Below are positions 1 to 9,277 of a DNA stretch of 64,000 bases, piece after piece; position 1 is the first letter of the stretch, and every line of letters starts with the position of its first letter. This DNA comes from Paenibacillus sp. HB172176 (GTDB taxonomy: Bacteria; Bacillota; Bacilli; Paenibacillales; Paenibacillaceae). The position numbers and the translations under genes were made by a program. The DNA is taken from contig NZ_JAATHD010000004.1 in assembly GCF_011947265.1 (NCBI RefSeq), positions 186,001 through 250,000 of the forward strand, read 5' to 3'. The notes below the pieces were generated by a model. It was not told the origin of the DNA. It was given only the letters and a program-made list of their open reading frames with translations, and did no database searches.

Positions 1-110
1 TGGATGATCTCAGCAATCATATGAAGCGGACGGGAGATTTGCTGCAACTGCCGCCGAATCTATATGATCGCTTTGTCGAGCAGTATGCCCCCTTCTATAA
101 GGATAAATAA
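1..110 (+). CDS. C-terminal end of an unidentified protein (partial)
   Basis: An open frame enters from the left edge and ends at TAA 108-110. The visible 35 residues begin DDLSNHMKRTGDLL and finish with a charged YAPFYKDK tail. They are too few to name a family. A perfect hairpin with a T-run follows 10 bases later, so this is the last gene of its transcript. I cannot say what it does. Confidence 0.6.
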   Translation, partial: DDLSNHMKRTGDLLQLPPNLYDRFVEQYAPFYKDK

Positions 111-119
111 AGCTTCCAT

Positions 120-162
120 ACAGACAGGACCTTCGTCATTGCGGAGGTCCTGTCTGTTTTTG
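120..162 (+). terminator. Rho-independent terminator of the partial first gene
   Basis: The arms 120-132 and 145-157 are perfectly complementary over 13 bases (ACAGACAGGACCT and its complement). A 12-base loop separates them and a run of five T ends at 161. It separates the partial gene from the AraC-type regulator. Confidence 0.9.
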
Positions 163-289
163 ATGATCCTTTCGAAAAAAAGATGATTTACGAGGGCGGA
201 TTGAATCCAGTAGTGTTAGAGCAGGATAGTAAAATGGATTACGGGTTCGACAAAATCGATATATCTCAAAATCGGGGGATGGGAGCATC

Positions 290-2587
290 ATGTCTAACAA
301 AAAGTTACTTCTATTGCCGCGCAATAAAAGTGTGGCGCTAAAATGGTTTATTTCTTATTTAATCGTCCTTGTTATTCCTATTTTATTTGCGCTCTACCTG
401 TATCATGATTCCGAGAAAATCGTCAGGGGACAGATGAACGAGTCGAGTGTAATGATATTGAAGGAGATGAAGGATACCTTTGATAATCAGTTGAATGAGA
501 TGGGCAAGATTGCAACGCAAATCGCATTTAACCCCAAAGTGCAGATGATGGTTAGCAAACAAGCCTCTCTGACTCCTCGAGAGGAGTATATGTTGGTGGA
601 GCTTCTGGATGATTTTAAGGTGTATAAGGCGGCTAACTCCACAGTCGAAGATTTTTTTGTTTACTTCCACCATCAGGATATAGTCGTTTCCTCCAATAAT
701 AAATTTAGAACCAATCACCTGTCGATCTTCCTGGATGATTTGGACATCGATATGGAGGAGTGGGACGGGCTTGTCGGAAATTCAACGATGGAGGGTTACG
801 GCGCGCTTGAGAAACCAGATGGAAGCAAGCTGGTATTCTACAAGCAAAGCTTGCCGTTCAGGCAGACAAAGGATCCTGATGTGACCATTGCCGCAGTGCT
901 GGATAACAAGAGTATTCTGCAATATTTCGATTATTTCCACGATGAATATCAGGGGATTGTCTATATTCTGAATGATCAAGGCCGAACCTTATTGTCTTCT
1001 CAATCAGAGCCTCTTCCATTTGATGCTTCGCGTTTAACGTCGGAGGCTAATGGATTTCACTCGAATGAATATGTTGTATCGTATATTAAATCTACCAACA
1101 CGCCGTTCACTTACGTCATCGCGATTCCCGAAAGCGTATTCCAGCAGAAGCTGCACGCGATTAACAAAACCGCGATTGCCGCTCTGGTCCTGGCTATTAT
1201 TCTAGGGCTGCTCATGGTGTTATGGCTAGTGAGCAAGCAATATAAGCCAGTCCGCAGCATTATGTCCCAGTTATCGAAGAACAAACCAGTCAGTCATGCC
1301 AATACGGATAACGAGTGGGAAATGATCGAGTCGATGCTGGGCGAGACCTTGGAAGAAAATTCGACTGCGAATCAACGATTGCATCGTCAGAGAAAGGTTA
1401 TTGAATCGAATTTGCTCGAGCGAGTCATCAAGGGACGAATCGAAGGTCAAGAGATGCTGGAAGATATTCTTAGCGGGATGGATTTCGAAATGGCGTCAGA
1501 GGAATTTATGATTTTCATCATTTATATCGAAAACTACGAGCTTGACCTGGTCGGAGATCGAGAGGACGACGCCAGGGATTGGGATCTTGTTCGCCTAATT
1601 ATTAGCAATATTACGGAGGAGCTGCTGAATCCCGTATGTCGTCAAATCATGTTTGAGGTTGACGATCTCCTGGTCGGGCTGATTAATGTGCCTCCATCCC
1701 AAGAAGGCGTTATGAAGGATGACAGAGATCCTGTTATCGCCAAGCTGCGTGAGTCCCAGAAATTTATTCAAAATCGGTTCAACATTCAATACTCCGTTTC
1801 GTACAGCGGACTTCATCGAACGATTTCCAGTATCCCGAGTGCGTATGAAGAGGCGATGCAAGCGATGGAATACAAGTTTTTGCTGGGCACATCGCAAATG
1901 ATCGACTTCGAGAGCTTTAAGAAATCGGAGCCCGAGTATTTCTATTCGCTTGAGCAGGAGCAATGGCTCGTCAATTATATCAAGGCAGGCGATTATGAGA
2001 GCGCGAAAAAGCTGGTCGATCAGTTGGTGCACCTATTTGGTTCAGCCGGCAACGTATCGATTGAAGTGGTGAAATGTTTTATGTTCGACATTACCTCCAC
2101 GATTATAAAGGCGACAGAAGAAATTCAAATGAACAAAGAGGAAATCGTGAATCAAACCATTAACGATCTCCTTCACTGTCGAACGATTGTGGAGATGCAA
2201 GACAAATTACTCCAATTACTCAAGAAGATGACCGACTTTATTCAAGAGAAGAAGTCGGGCGGCGACGAAGAACTGAAAAATCAGATTTTGTCTTTCATCG
2301 AGGAGCGCTATTCCGACAACGATTTGAGCGTATCTTCAATTGCGGAAAGCTTTCACAAGGATCCTGTCTATCTGTCGAAGTACTTTCGGAAATATGAGGA
2401 AGACGGTATTCTGGACGCGATTAATCGGGTCCGTCTGCAAGCGGCGAAAATTCAATTAATCGAAACCGGGAAGACGATTAAAGAGATCGCGAATGATGTC
2501 GGTTATTACAACAGCAATGCGTTTATACGAATCTTCAAGAAATACGAGGGTATCACGCCGGGGAAATACAGGGAAAGCAACGAATGA
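290..2587 (+). CDS. Membrane-bound AraC-family transcriptional regulator
   Basis: A 765-residue one-component sensor-regulator. A short cytoplasmic N-terminus leads to a first membrane helix near residues 17-38. An extracytoplasmic sensor region of about 250 residues follows, then a second helix near 292-314, a long cytoplasmic linker, and an AraC double helix-turn-helix over roughly the last 100 residues (GYYNSNAFIRIFKKYEG is the family signature). Proteins of this build usually sit beside a solute-binding protein and two permeases and activate them, as here. The ATG at 290 has a GGGATGGGAG ribosome binding site. The inducing ligand is unknown; the adjacent sulfatase suggests a sulfated glycan fragment. 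Topology is seen, function is by family. Confidence 0.9.
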   Translation: MSNKKLLLLPRNKSVALKWFISYLIVLVIPILFALYLYHDSEKIVRGQMNESSVMILKEMKDTFDNQLNEMGKIATQIAFNPKVQMMVSKQASLTPREEYMLVELLDDFKVYKAANSTVEDFFVYFHHQDIVVSSNNKFRTNHLSIFLDDLDIDMEEWDGLVGNSTMEGYGALEKPDGSKLVFYKQSLPFRQTKDPDVTIAAVLDNKSILQYFDYFHDEYQGIVYILNDQGRTLLSSQSEPLPFDASRLTSEANGFHSNEYVVSYIKSTNTPFTYVIAIPESVFQQKLHAINKTAIAALVLAIILGLLMVLWLVSKQYKPVRSIMSQLSKNKPVSHANTDNEWEMIESMLGETLEENSTANQRLHRQRKVIESNLLERVIKGRIEGQEMLEDILSGMDFEMASEEFMIFIIYIENYELDLVGDREDDARDWDLVRLIISNITEELLNPVCRQIMFEVDDLLVGLINVPPSQEGVMKDDRDPVIAKLRESQKFIQNRFNIQYSVSYSGLHRTISSIPSAYEEAMQAMEYKFLLGTSQMIDFESFKKSEPEYFYSLEQEQWLVNYIKAGDYESAKKLVDQLVHLFGSAGNVSIEVVKCFMFDITSTIIKATEEIQMNKEEIVNQTINDLLHCRTIVEMQDKLLQLLKKMTDFIQEKKSGGDEELKNQILSFIEERYSDNDLSVSSIAESFHKDPVYLSKYFRKYEEDGILDAINRVRLQAAKIQLIETGKTIKEIANDVGYYNSNAFIRIFKKYEGITPGKYRESNE

Positions 2588-2750
2588 ACAGATAAAACGC
2601 AAATGGCGACAGTGTTCAATATTGATGACGCTCAAAGACTGTTATTGATGATAAAACAAGGAATTGACGATTTACCGAAGGATAGCCATTCTCCTACACT
2701 GATAACTGAACCTGCCAGGTGTTCGATATGAAATAAGGAGGCAACTTCAA

Positions 2751-4397
2751 ATGGGGAAGAAAAACAGAAACAGAGCCATTCAATGGATGTCAGCGCTGTT
2801 GGTGGTGACTGCGGTCACAGGATGCAGCGGCAACAATGGCTCGGATGCTAACGGGAATGCGAAGAATGGGAGCAATACTGCTGCGAATGAAGCGACTTCG
2901 GTTGCTGGCGACAGTCAGAAAGAGATTGATCTCAAGTATTGGACGGGGCTGCCGGCCGAAGTTGCGACTGTAGCGAAGAGCTACAACGACATCACCATGT
3001 ATAAAGTAAGAAATGAAGAAAGCAACGTGAAAGTAGAATTCGAGCATCCGGCTTCGGGGAGCGAGGATGAGCAGTTCAATCTTATGATGGCGAGTCAAGC
3101 GCTGCCGGATGTGATTGAATACGATTTCCTGAATAAGTACCCGGGAGGACCGGATAAAGCGATCGAGGATGAGGTTATCATTCCGCTGAACGACTTGATT
3201 GATGAATATGCGCCAAATCTTAAAAAATATCTGGATGAACATCCGGATCTCGCGAAAGAAATCAAAACGGATAACGGAACCATCTATAATATTCCCTCCT
3301 TGTCCGACACCACGTATCGTTCGTTTGGCGGACCTATGATTCGCAAGGATTGGCTGGATGAATTCAATCTGAGCGCACCGGAAACCGTCGACGATTGGGA
3401 GAACGTGCTTGGCACGCTTAAACAGGAGAAGGGGCTGGATGCTCCGTATGCGAAATTGCAATGGATGCCCGATGTCTTCGCTTGGGCTTACGGCATTCAG
3501 ATTTTCGACGATCAAGGCTTCTATCAGGATAACGGAACGGTATTGTATGGACCTATGCAGCCCCAGTACAAGGAATATTTGACGAGAATGCATAGCTGGT
3601 ATGAGAAGGGATTGCTGGATCCGGACTTCGCCACGATCGATCAGAAAACGATGGACGCCAAGGTTTTGCAAGATGAAACCGCTGGGATTTATGGTTATAT
3701 CGGCGGAGGAATGGGAACCTATAACCCGGCCGGCCAAGAGAAAAACAAGAATTTCGAATTGGTCGCGGTGCAATACCCCGTGCTGAATCAAGGAGATGAG
3801 CCCCAATTTATCAATGCCGCGGCGGTTTATCAGCCTGGCAACAGCGCTTATATTACGACTGCGAACAAAAACCCTGTGGATACGATCAAATGGTTTGATT
3901 ATTGGTTCTCCGAAGAAGGACAATTATTGAAAAACTTTGGCGTCGAGGGCGAGACCTACAACATGGTCGATAATTACCCAACCTATACAGACGAGATTCT
4001 GAACAATCCGGACGGCTTGTCGATTGCGGTTGCGATGGGGAAACATTTCAGAGCAAACAAACCGGCGCCGGGTATACAAAATCTTCCTGCTTATCTGGAG
4101 CAATATTATCAAATGGATGAACAGAAAGAAGCGGTGCAAGTGTTCGGCAAATACGCGGACAATAACACGAAAAACGCATTGCCGAAGGGATTGGTGCCGA
4201 CGGCTGACGAATCGAAGGAAATGGCCAAGCTCAATGCGAACATTCAAACGTATGTGAAAGAAATGTTCACCAAGTTTATCATGGGCGCCGAATCCTTGGA
4301 CAATTACGACGATTATTTGGCAACGCTGGAAAAGTTGGAAGTGAATCGATTGGTGGAATTGAAGCAGAATCAATTCGACCGTTACCAACAGAGATAG
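2751..4397 (+). CDS. Extracellular solute-binding lipoprotein (sugar ABC transporter)
   Basis: A 548-residue type-1 (LplA/YtcQ-like) oligosaccharide-binding lipoprotein. The N-terminus has a basic stretch, a hydrophobic core and a lipobox ending at Cys25 (VTGC). An Asn/Gly/Ser-rich linker follows before the binding fold. An AAGGAGG ribosome binding site precedes ATG 2751. It lies between its likely activator and two permeases of the LplB/LplC type, so it should deliver a substrate to them. The length exceeds the roughly 420-450 residues of classical sugar-binding proteins and fits the 500-550 residue group typical of Paenibacillus glycan loci. The substrate is not deducible from sequence alone. 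Confidence 0.9.
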   Translation: MGKKNRNRAIQWMSALLVVTAVTGCSGNNGSDANGNAKNGSNTAANEATSVAGDSQKEIDLKYWTGLPAEVATVAKSYNDITMYKVRNEESNVKVEFEHPASGSEDEQFNLMMASQALPDVIEYDFLNKYPGGPDKAIEDEVIIPLNDLIDEYAPNLKKYLDEHPDLAKEIKTDNGTIYNIPSLSDTTYRSFGGPMIRKDWLDEFNLSAPETVDDWENVLGTLKQEKGLDAPYAKLQWMPDVFAWAYGIQIFDDQGFYQDNGTVLYGPMQPQYKEYLTRMHSWYEKGLLDPDFATIDQKTMDAKVLQDETAGIYGYIGGGMGTYNPAGQEKNKNFELVAVQYPVLNQGDEPQFINAAAVYQPGNSAYITTANKNPVDTIKWFDYWFSEEGQLLKNFGVEGETYNMVDNYPTYTDEILNNPDGLSIAVAMGKHFRANKPAPGIQNLPAYLEQYYQMDEQKEAVQVFGKYADNNTKNALPKGLVPTADESKEMAKLNANIQTYVKEMFTKFIMGAESLDNYDDYLATLEKLEVNRLVELKQNQFDRYQQR

Positions 4398-4407
4398 GAT
4401 TTCTTGC

Positions 4408-4433
4408 GAAAGAAGCGCATTTGCGCTTCTTTC
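4408..4433 (+). terminator. Intra-operon hairpin between binding protein and permease
   Basis: A perfect 11-bp stem (4408-4418 with 4423-4433) and an ATTT loop lie 10 bases after the binding-protein stop codon. There is no proper T-run after it. This is more likely an mRNA-stabilising or partial attenuation hairpin that keeps the binding protein in excess over the permeases than a full terminator. Confidence 0.6.
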
Positions 4434-4463
4434 AACTTCCTGCAATAGAAAGGTGATTCAACG

Positions 4464-5387
4464 ATGAGAGAATCCATACTGCCGCGATTGCGAAAGGACA
4501 TTGTTCGAAACAAAGCCATTTATCTCATGCTGCTGCCAGTCCTTGTCTTCTACATCATTTTTGAATATGGACCGATGTATGGCGCAATTATCGCTTTCAA
4601 GGATTTCAATGTGAGCAGGGGAATTCTGGGAAGCGACTGGGTTGGCTTTAGCCATTTTACAGATTTTTTTGAAAGCATCTATTTTTGGCGCGTGATGAAG
4701 AATACATTTGTTGTTAACTTGTATTTGCTGATTTTCGCTTTTCCGGCTCCGATCCTGTTAGCTTTGCTGCTCAATGAGGTAAGAGCCAACAAATTCAAGC
4801 GCACTGTGCAAAGTATCACCTACTTGCCTCATTTCATCTCCGTTGTAGTGGTCGTAGGGATGATCGTACAGTTTACCGAACGCAATGGATTCATTACGCA
4901 GCTATTATCGCATTTTGGCGGGTCGACCCAAGCTTCGCTGCTCGCCTTTCCCGAAAACTTTCGCGCTATATTCGTCGTATCCGAAATTTGGCAGCAAATC
5001 GGCTGGGGCTCCATTATTTATTTGGCTGCATTGAGCGGGATCAGCAATGAGCAGTACGAGGCGGCAACGATTGACGGAGCCGGACGCTGGAGGAAGGTAT
5101 TGAACGTGACCATTCCCGGCATTATGCCGATTATCGTCATCATGTTCATTCTGAATATGGGGAAATTCATGACCATTGGGTTTGAGAAAATTGTATTGAT
5201 GTACAATCCGAACACGTATGAAACGGCGGATGTCATCAACACTTACGTATATCGGGTAGGCCTTAGCGGCAGCTTTGAATTCAGCTATGCAACGGCAGTA
5301 GGGTTGTTCCAATCGGCTATGAATTTTGCTTTGCTCATCCTTGCCAATTGGATTAGCCGCAAGGTGAACGAAACAAGTTTATGGTAG
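4464..5387 (+). CDS. Sugar ABC transporter permease (LplB-like)
   Basis: A 307-residue integral membrane permease of the carbohydrate-uptake type 1 group. It has six predicted membrane helices, beginning near residue 19 (AIYLMLLPVLVFYIIFEY). The ATPase-contacting EAA loop reads EQYEAATIDGAGRWRKV, with the invariant Gly intact. An AAAGGTGATT region precedes ATG 4464. It pairs with the following permease to form the channel. No ATPase gene is in the operon; family members commonly share one MsmK-type ATPase encoded elsewhere. Confidence 0.92.
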   Translation: MRESILPRLRKDIVRNKAIYLMLLPVLVFYIIFEYGPMYGAIIAFKDFNVSRGILGSDWVGFSHFTDFFESIYFWRVMKNTFVVNLYLLIFAFPAPILLALLLNEVRANKFKRTVQSITYLPHFISVVVVVGMIVQFTERNGFITQLLSHFGGSTQASLLAFPENFRAIFVVSEIWQQIGWGSIIYLAALSGISNEQYEAATIDGAGRWRKVLNVTIPGIMPIIVIMFILNMGKFMTIGFEKIVLMYNPNTYETADVINTYVYRVGLSGSFEFSYATAVGLFQSAMNFALLILANWISRKVNETSLW

Positions 5388-5398
5388 GAGGGAATGCG

Positions 5399-6289
5399 AT
5401 GACATCGCGTCACGACAGCAGTGGAGAGAAGCTATTTGATGTGTTCAATTATTTCATATTATTCATTCTGATTCTGATTTGCTTGTATCCTTTCGCCTAT
5501 GTGGTATTCGCATCCTTGAGCGATTCGAATCAATTCATGGCGCATTCGGGGCTATTGCTGCATCCGTTAGGCTTTGATCTTGCTTCTTACAAAGCCGTTT
5601 TCTCCAATCCGAATATTCTTCAAGGCTACGAAAATACGTTAATAATCGTTGTGGGCGGTACGGCGCTGAATTTGCTCCTAACCTCCATCGGCGCGTATTG
5701 TCTGTCCCGTAAGAACGTGATGCTGGCGACGCCGGTCATGCTCGGGATTGTGTTTACGATGTTCTTCTCGGGCGGAATCATTCCCGTTTATCTGCTTGTA
5801 ACCCAAACGCTCCATCTGGGCGACAATCTGCTCGCCTTGATTTTGCCGACGGCCATTAATACATGGAATCTGATTATTATGAGAACCTCCTTCGCCTCCA
5901 TACCGGAAGAGCTGATCGAGAGCGCCAGGATGGACGGCGCCAGCGAGCCGTATATATTGGCGCGGATCGTGATGCCGCTGTCGATGTCGGTCATCTCGGT
6001 CATGCTCTTGTTCTACGGCGTGCAGCATTGGAATGCGTGGTTCCAGGCCGTTATCTTCCTGAGAGATCGCGGATTGTACCCGGTGCAGCTGATTTTAAGG
6101 GAAATTCTCATTCAAAATAATACGTCAGCGATGTCTCAGAGCGCAGGAGGCGGCTCGGATATCTATTCCATTGGCGAGACCATTAAATACGCTACGGTCA
6201 TCGTCACGACGCTTCCCATCTTGTTCGTCTATCCCTTCCTTCAGAAATACTTCGTCAAGGGTGTCATGATCGGAGCCATTAAAGGATGA
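5399..6289 (+). CDS. Sugar ABC transporter permease (LplC/YtcP-like)
   Basis: The second permease of the pair, about 296 residues with six membrane helices. The EAA loop reads EELIESARMDGASEPYIL. An in-frame ATG exists at 5381, inside the previous gene. The ATG at 5399 has an AGGAGGG site at 5387-5393 with correct spacing and is preferred. The C-terminus KGVMIGAIKG is typical of the LplC subgroup. Its TGA overlaps an upstream in-frame ATG of the sulfatase, which suggests translational coupling. Confidence 0.92.
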   Translation: MTSRHDSSGEKLFDVFNYFILFILILICLYPFAYVVFASLSDSNQFMAHSGLLLHPLGFDLASYKAVFSNPNILQGYENTLIIVVGGTALNLLLTSIGAYCLSRKNVMLATPVMLGIVFTMFFSGGIIPVYLLVTQTLHLGDNLLALILPTAINTWNLIIMRTSFASIPEELIESARMDGASEPYILARIVMPLSMSVISVMLLFYGVQHWNAWFQAVIFLRDRGLYPVQLILREILIQNNTSAMSQSAGGGSDIYSIGETIKYATVIVTTLPILFVYPFLQKYFVKGVMIGAIKG

Positions 6290-6294
6290 GGCCT

Positions 6295-7629
6295 ATGAAT
6301 ATCGTCTATCTGCACGCGCATGATGCGGGCCGTTATGTCAGTCCGTACGGCTTCCCGGTCGATACGCCGAATCTGATGAAATTCGCGCAGGAGGGCGTGC
6401 TGTTCCGCAAAGCGTTCTGCGCCGCGCCGACCTGCGGCCCCAGTCGGTCCGCGCTTATGAGCGGTCAATATCCGCATGAGATCGGAATGTACGGACTTCC
6501 CGGGACGCCAGAGGGTTGGGCGTTCGACGACTATGGCAAGCATTTGGTCCGCAATCTGAGGGAGCTTGGCTTCGAGACGGTGCTTGCCGGCTGCCAGCAC
6601 GAGACCGGCAAGAGCGACAAGGAGCTTCGCGAGGATCTTGGCTACGAGCGTCTGCTGAACGAAGGACGGGAGAAGAAGGGCTGGTTTTATCAGGAGACGA
6701 TTGACCATGTGGAGCGCTACCTCGCCGAACCGAAGACGCGGCCCTTCTTCCTGTCGGTCGGCATTGACGAGCCGCATCGCAACAATATCGGACGGCCCGA
6801 GCTCGGCATCGGCGGAGAGAGCGCCCGCTTCTCCAAGACGCGCTATTATAATCCTGATTTGCTGGATTATCGCTATACGGCGCCGCCGCCGTTCCTTCCC
6901 GATCTGCCCGAGATTCGCAAGGATATGGCCAGCTATCGGGAGGGCGCTCGCATCATGGATGAGTATATGGGACGCGTGCTGTACGCGCTGAAGCATTACG
7001 GCTGCGAGGATAACACGCTCGTCATTGTGACGACCGATCATGGCATCGAGTTTGCCGGCGGCAAGAAGACGCTGAGCGATCAAGGCATCGGCGTCATGCT
7101 GATGATGCGCGGGCCTCATGGCTTCAGCGGAGGCCGGGTCGTCGAGAGCCTGGTCTCGCAGCTCGATATTTACCCGACGCTATGCGAGCTTCTGCAAATC
7201 GAGTGCAGGTCATGGCTGCGAGGCAAGAGCCTGATGCCAATCCTGCGCGGGGAAGCGCAGTCGATCCATGAGGAGATATTCGCCGAGCAAACCTGTCATG
7301 GCAAGCTGGAGCCGCTCAGGTGCATTCGGACCGAGCGCTGCAAGCTTGTGCTGCGTCATTATGCGGAGGGGCCCAAGCTTCGCAGCGATTCCCCGTGCGA
7401 TGACCTCATGGCGTCCATCGGCTTCTATGACCGCCCTCTTGGGGCCGTCGAGCTGTTCGACCTGTACCTTGACCCTTGGGAGCACTGCAACCGCGCGGAG
7501 GATCCCGCTTATCAAGCGATTCGCAGGGAGCTTACGGAGAAGCTGACGCTTTGGATGTCGGAGTCCGGAGACCCGTTCCCGAGCGGTTCGTTTCCCGAGC
7601 ATGGCATAAGAAGAGGAGATCATAGATAG
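6295..7629 (+). CDS. Sulfatase, Cys-type, cytoplasmic
   Basis: A type I sulfatase of about 444 residues that should hydrolyse sulfate esters (or N-sulfates) on glycans. The formylglycine signature is TCGPSRSALMSG, with the Cys at residue 47 counted from ATG 6295 and the R of CxPxR in place. A C-terminal metal-binding DHG lies in TTDHGIEFAG. There is no signal peptide, so it acts on imported material. An ATG at 6286 is also in frame, but 6295 has AAAGG 9 bases upstream and gives the usual N-terminus MNIVYLHAHD. It closes the operon with the transporter at 2751-6289, tying that transporter to a sulfated substrate. A sulfatase-maturing enzyme is needed and is not in this window. Confidence 0.9.
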   Translation: MNIVYLHAHDAGRYVSPYGFPVDTPNLMKFAQEGVLFRKAFCAAPTCGPSRSALMSGQYPHEIGMYGLPGTPEGWAFDDYGKHLVRNLRELGFETVLAGCQHETGKSDKELREDLGYERLLNEGREKKGWFYQETIDHVERYLAEPKTRPFFLSVGIDEPHRNNIGRPELGIGGESARFSKTRYYNPDLLDYRYTAPPPFLPDLPEIRKDMASYREGARIMDEYMGRVLYALKHYGCEDNTLVIVTTDHGIEFAGGKKTLSDQGIGVMLMMRGPHGFSGGRVVESLVSQLDIYPTLCELLQIECRSWLRGKSLMPILRGEAQSIHEEIFAEQTCHGKLEPLRCIRTERCKLVLRHYAEGPKLRSDSPCDDLMASIGFYDRPLGAVELFDLYLDPWEHCNRAEDPAYQAIRRELTEKLTLWMSESGDPFPSGSFPEHGIRRGDHR

Positions 7630-7800
7630 ACAGGGTGAGGCAACGGATGTCTTCTTGCTATCGCTCCAAGGCATACCGGAGCTGAACGACATCTCCGCCT
7701 AAAGGCTTGCAGTCCATGTGAACATGGACGCAGGAGCATGGCGCGTATCTGAAGAAGGATGAGGAAGGCAAGGCGATCTGAAAAAATAAGGAACAGAAAT

Positions 7801-7842
7801 AGGCGACAGAGTACTCCTTCGGGAGTTATTCTGTCGCCTTTT
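7801..7842 (+). terminator. Terminator after the sulfatase operon
   Basis: Outer arms GGCGACAGA (7802-7810) and TCTGTCGCC (7830-7838) are perfectly complementary. An inner CTCC/GGAG stem with a TTCG loop lies within, and TTTT follows. It faces the plus-strand operon ending at 7629. Confidence 0.8.
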
Positions 7843-7867
7843 AAACGAAAGCAGCCCGAAGCCGCCC

Positions 7868-7943
7868 AATAGAGCTGGAAACCAACACTACAGAGCCGAA
7901 AGTCGGATGGAATGGAGAAATAGAGCTGGAAACCAGCACTACA
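7868..7943. repeat. Pair of 25-bp direct repeats
   Basis: AATAGAGCTGGAAACC... occurs at 7868-7892 and again at 7919-7943 with one mismatch in 25 bases. The starts are 51 bases apart. Each unit contains CTGG AAA CCAG, a small hairpin. The period resembles the 52-bp hairpin family at 19762 and 59016. Confidence 0.75.
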
Positions 7944-7963
7944 CCCATTTGTGTGAAGATCGG

Positions 7964-9277
7964 TTACGAGCTTGCCGTAAACCGTCCCCAGCGCCTCGCG
8001 CATAATGCGCACAGGATCGCTCCCGCAAGAGCCATGACGCTCCATATCATGATCGTGTGCCGCCAGCCGAATTGCTCGTTGAATGCCGCAAAGCCATAGA
8101 TCGAACCGGCGCTGCCGACATAGGTGAAGGCGTTCAAGATGCCCGACATCGTGGAGATCCGGCCGAATTTGGCGAAATGCATGGGGAGCAAGCTGATCAG
8201 CATTAAGTTTATGCCGTGAATGCAGCCTGTCAGGAGGCTTATAATCGCAACGGCGACAACAACATTCGACTTGTAGACAGCCAGCAGTAAGCAGGCTGCT
8301 GCGAAAGCCGCGGTCCAGAGATAGGCGGCCATCTTGAGCTCATTGTTCACGATGCGCTGGAAGAACGAAGCCGCGGCGACGCTCGCGATCGCGAACAGCG
8401 GCAGGACGGCCGTGTTCAGGATGGAGACGGCATTGCCGATATGGAAGGTGTCGGCGATATACGTCGGCATCCAGGTGGTGATGCCGTCGCGCAGCGCGCC
8501 TTGCAGCACGATTGCCAGAAGGATCGGCAGCAGTCCCGAAGCCAGTAAGAGCGAGCCTGGGTTAGTCTTCGCCGGTGAGACCGGATCGTTTTCTTCAGCG
8601 ACGGAGCTCGTCTTCCTGCCTTTTACAAGGGAGTCTTCGATCTCGGCGCTCCCTCTATTCGATATATCCCGGACCTCCGCGCGGCTTGACGAATGTCGCC
8701 GTGGCAAATCCCGAGCCCTGGCAAACCACGCGGCGGCAACGGCTAGAGCCAGAGCAGCTGGTAACAGGAAGGACAGCCGCCATCCCGATAGATGAATGCA
8801 TAGCGGCACAAGCAAGTATACGCCGATGGTGCCGGCGGAGGCTGCCGTTACAATGCCGACGCTTGTTCTCCGGAATTGCACGGGGGATAGAGCCCCCGCC
8901 ATACTGCGCATAAGAGGCGGCCAGAGCATGGCCTGGAACAAGCCGTTGAAGCCCCAAACGGCGGCTATCAAGTAGATGTTGTTCAGGCAAGCGACAGCGA
9001 TATTGCTCAGAGCGACCAGAGCAAGACCCGCAGCAATCATTGATCTGGGCTGCAAGCGGTCGCCTAACATGCCGAAAAAGGGCTGCCCGACGCCATAGGC
9101 GACGAAGCTTAGAATCAGGGCGATTCCGGCAAGCTGATTGGATACCCCCAGCGAATCCGAGATTTCGGAAATGGCCGCTCCGTAATTGATGCGAGTCAGA
9201 TAGCTGGTGAAATAGACAAGGCAGCATAAGAGGCTGAAGGCTGTCGCTTGACGTCCGGACAGGCTTACAGCAAGCAT
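7964..9277 (-). CDS. MFS transporter
   Basis: A major facilitator superfamily permease of about 437 residues with 12 predicted helices in two halves. They are separated by a long polar central loop of roughly 50 residues rich in Ser, Arg and Glu. The N-half carries a GMLGDRLQPRS loop that fits the conserved MFS motif A. The start is ATG 9277 with GGAGGG at 9281-9286; the TTG at 9289 is an in-frame extension inside that site. It overlaps the end of the phosphodiesterase gene by 13 bases and is the third gene of a DeoR-phosphodiesterase-MFS operon. General build is closest to the organophosphate/anion symporter group, but the substrate is not settled. Confidence 0.85.
   Translation of the reverse strand: MLAVSLSGRQATAFSLLCCLVYFTSYLTRINYGAAISEISDSLGVSNQLAGIALILSFVAYGVGQPFFGMLGDRLQPRSMIAAGLALVALSNIAVACLNNIYLIAAVWGFNGLFQAMLWPPLMRSMAGALSPVQFRRTSVGIVTAASAGTIGVYLLVPLCIHLSGWRLSFLLPAALALAVAAAWFARARDLPRRHSSSRAEVRDISNRGSAEIEDSLVKGRKTSSVAEENDPVSPAKTNPGSLLLASGLLPILLAIVLQGALRDGITTWMPTYIADTFHIGNAVSILNTAVLPLFAIASVAAASFFQRIVNNELKMAAYLWTAAFAAACLLLAVYKSNVVVAVAIISLLTGCIHGINLMLISLLPMHFAKFGRISTMSGILNAFTYVGSAGSIYGFAAFNEQFGWRHTIMIWSVMALAGAILCALCARRWGRFTASS

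Larger units (their letters stand above)
7630..7963. other. Intergenic stretch between convergent genes
   Basis: No gene is supported here. It holds a near-palindrome at 7712-7729 (8-base arms GTCCATGT and complement, 2-base centre), a terminator at 7801-7842 and two copies of a 25-bp repeat. A short open stretch at 7610-7702 lacks a credible start codon and was not called. Confidence 0.6.

Noticed and set aside
2790..3923. 377-codon open frame on the minus strand
   Set aside because: Antisense to the first solute-binding lipoprotein, without ribosome binding site or motif.
7610..7702. Short open stretch that reads like protein (LLSLQGIPELNDISA)
   Set aside because: No usable start codon and no partner sequence; probably chance.
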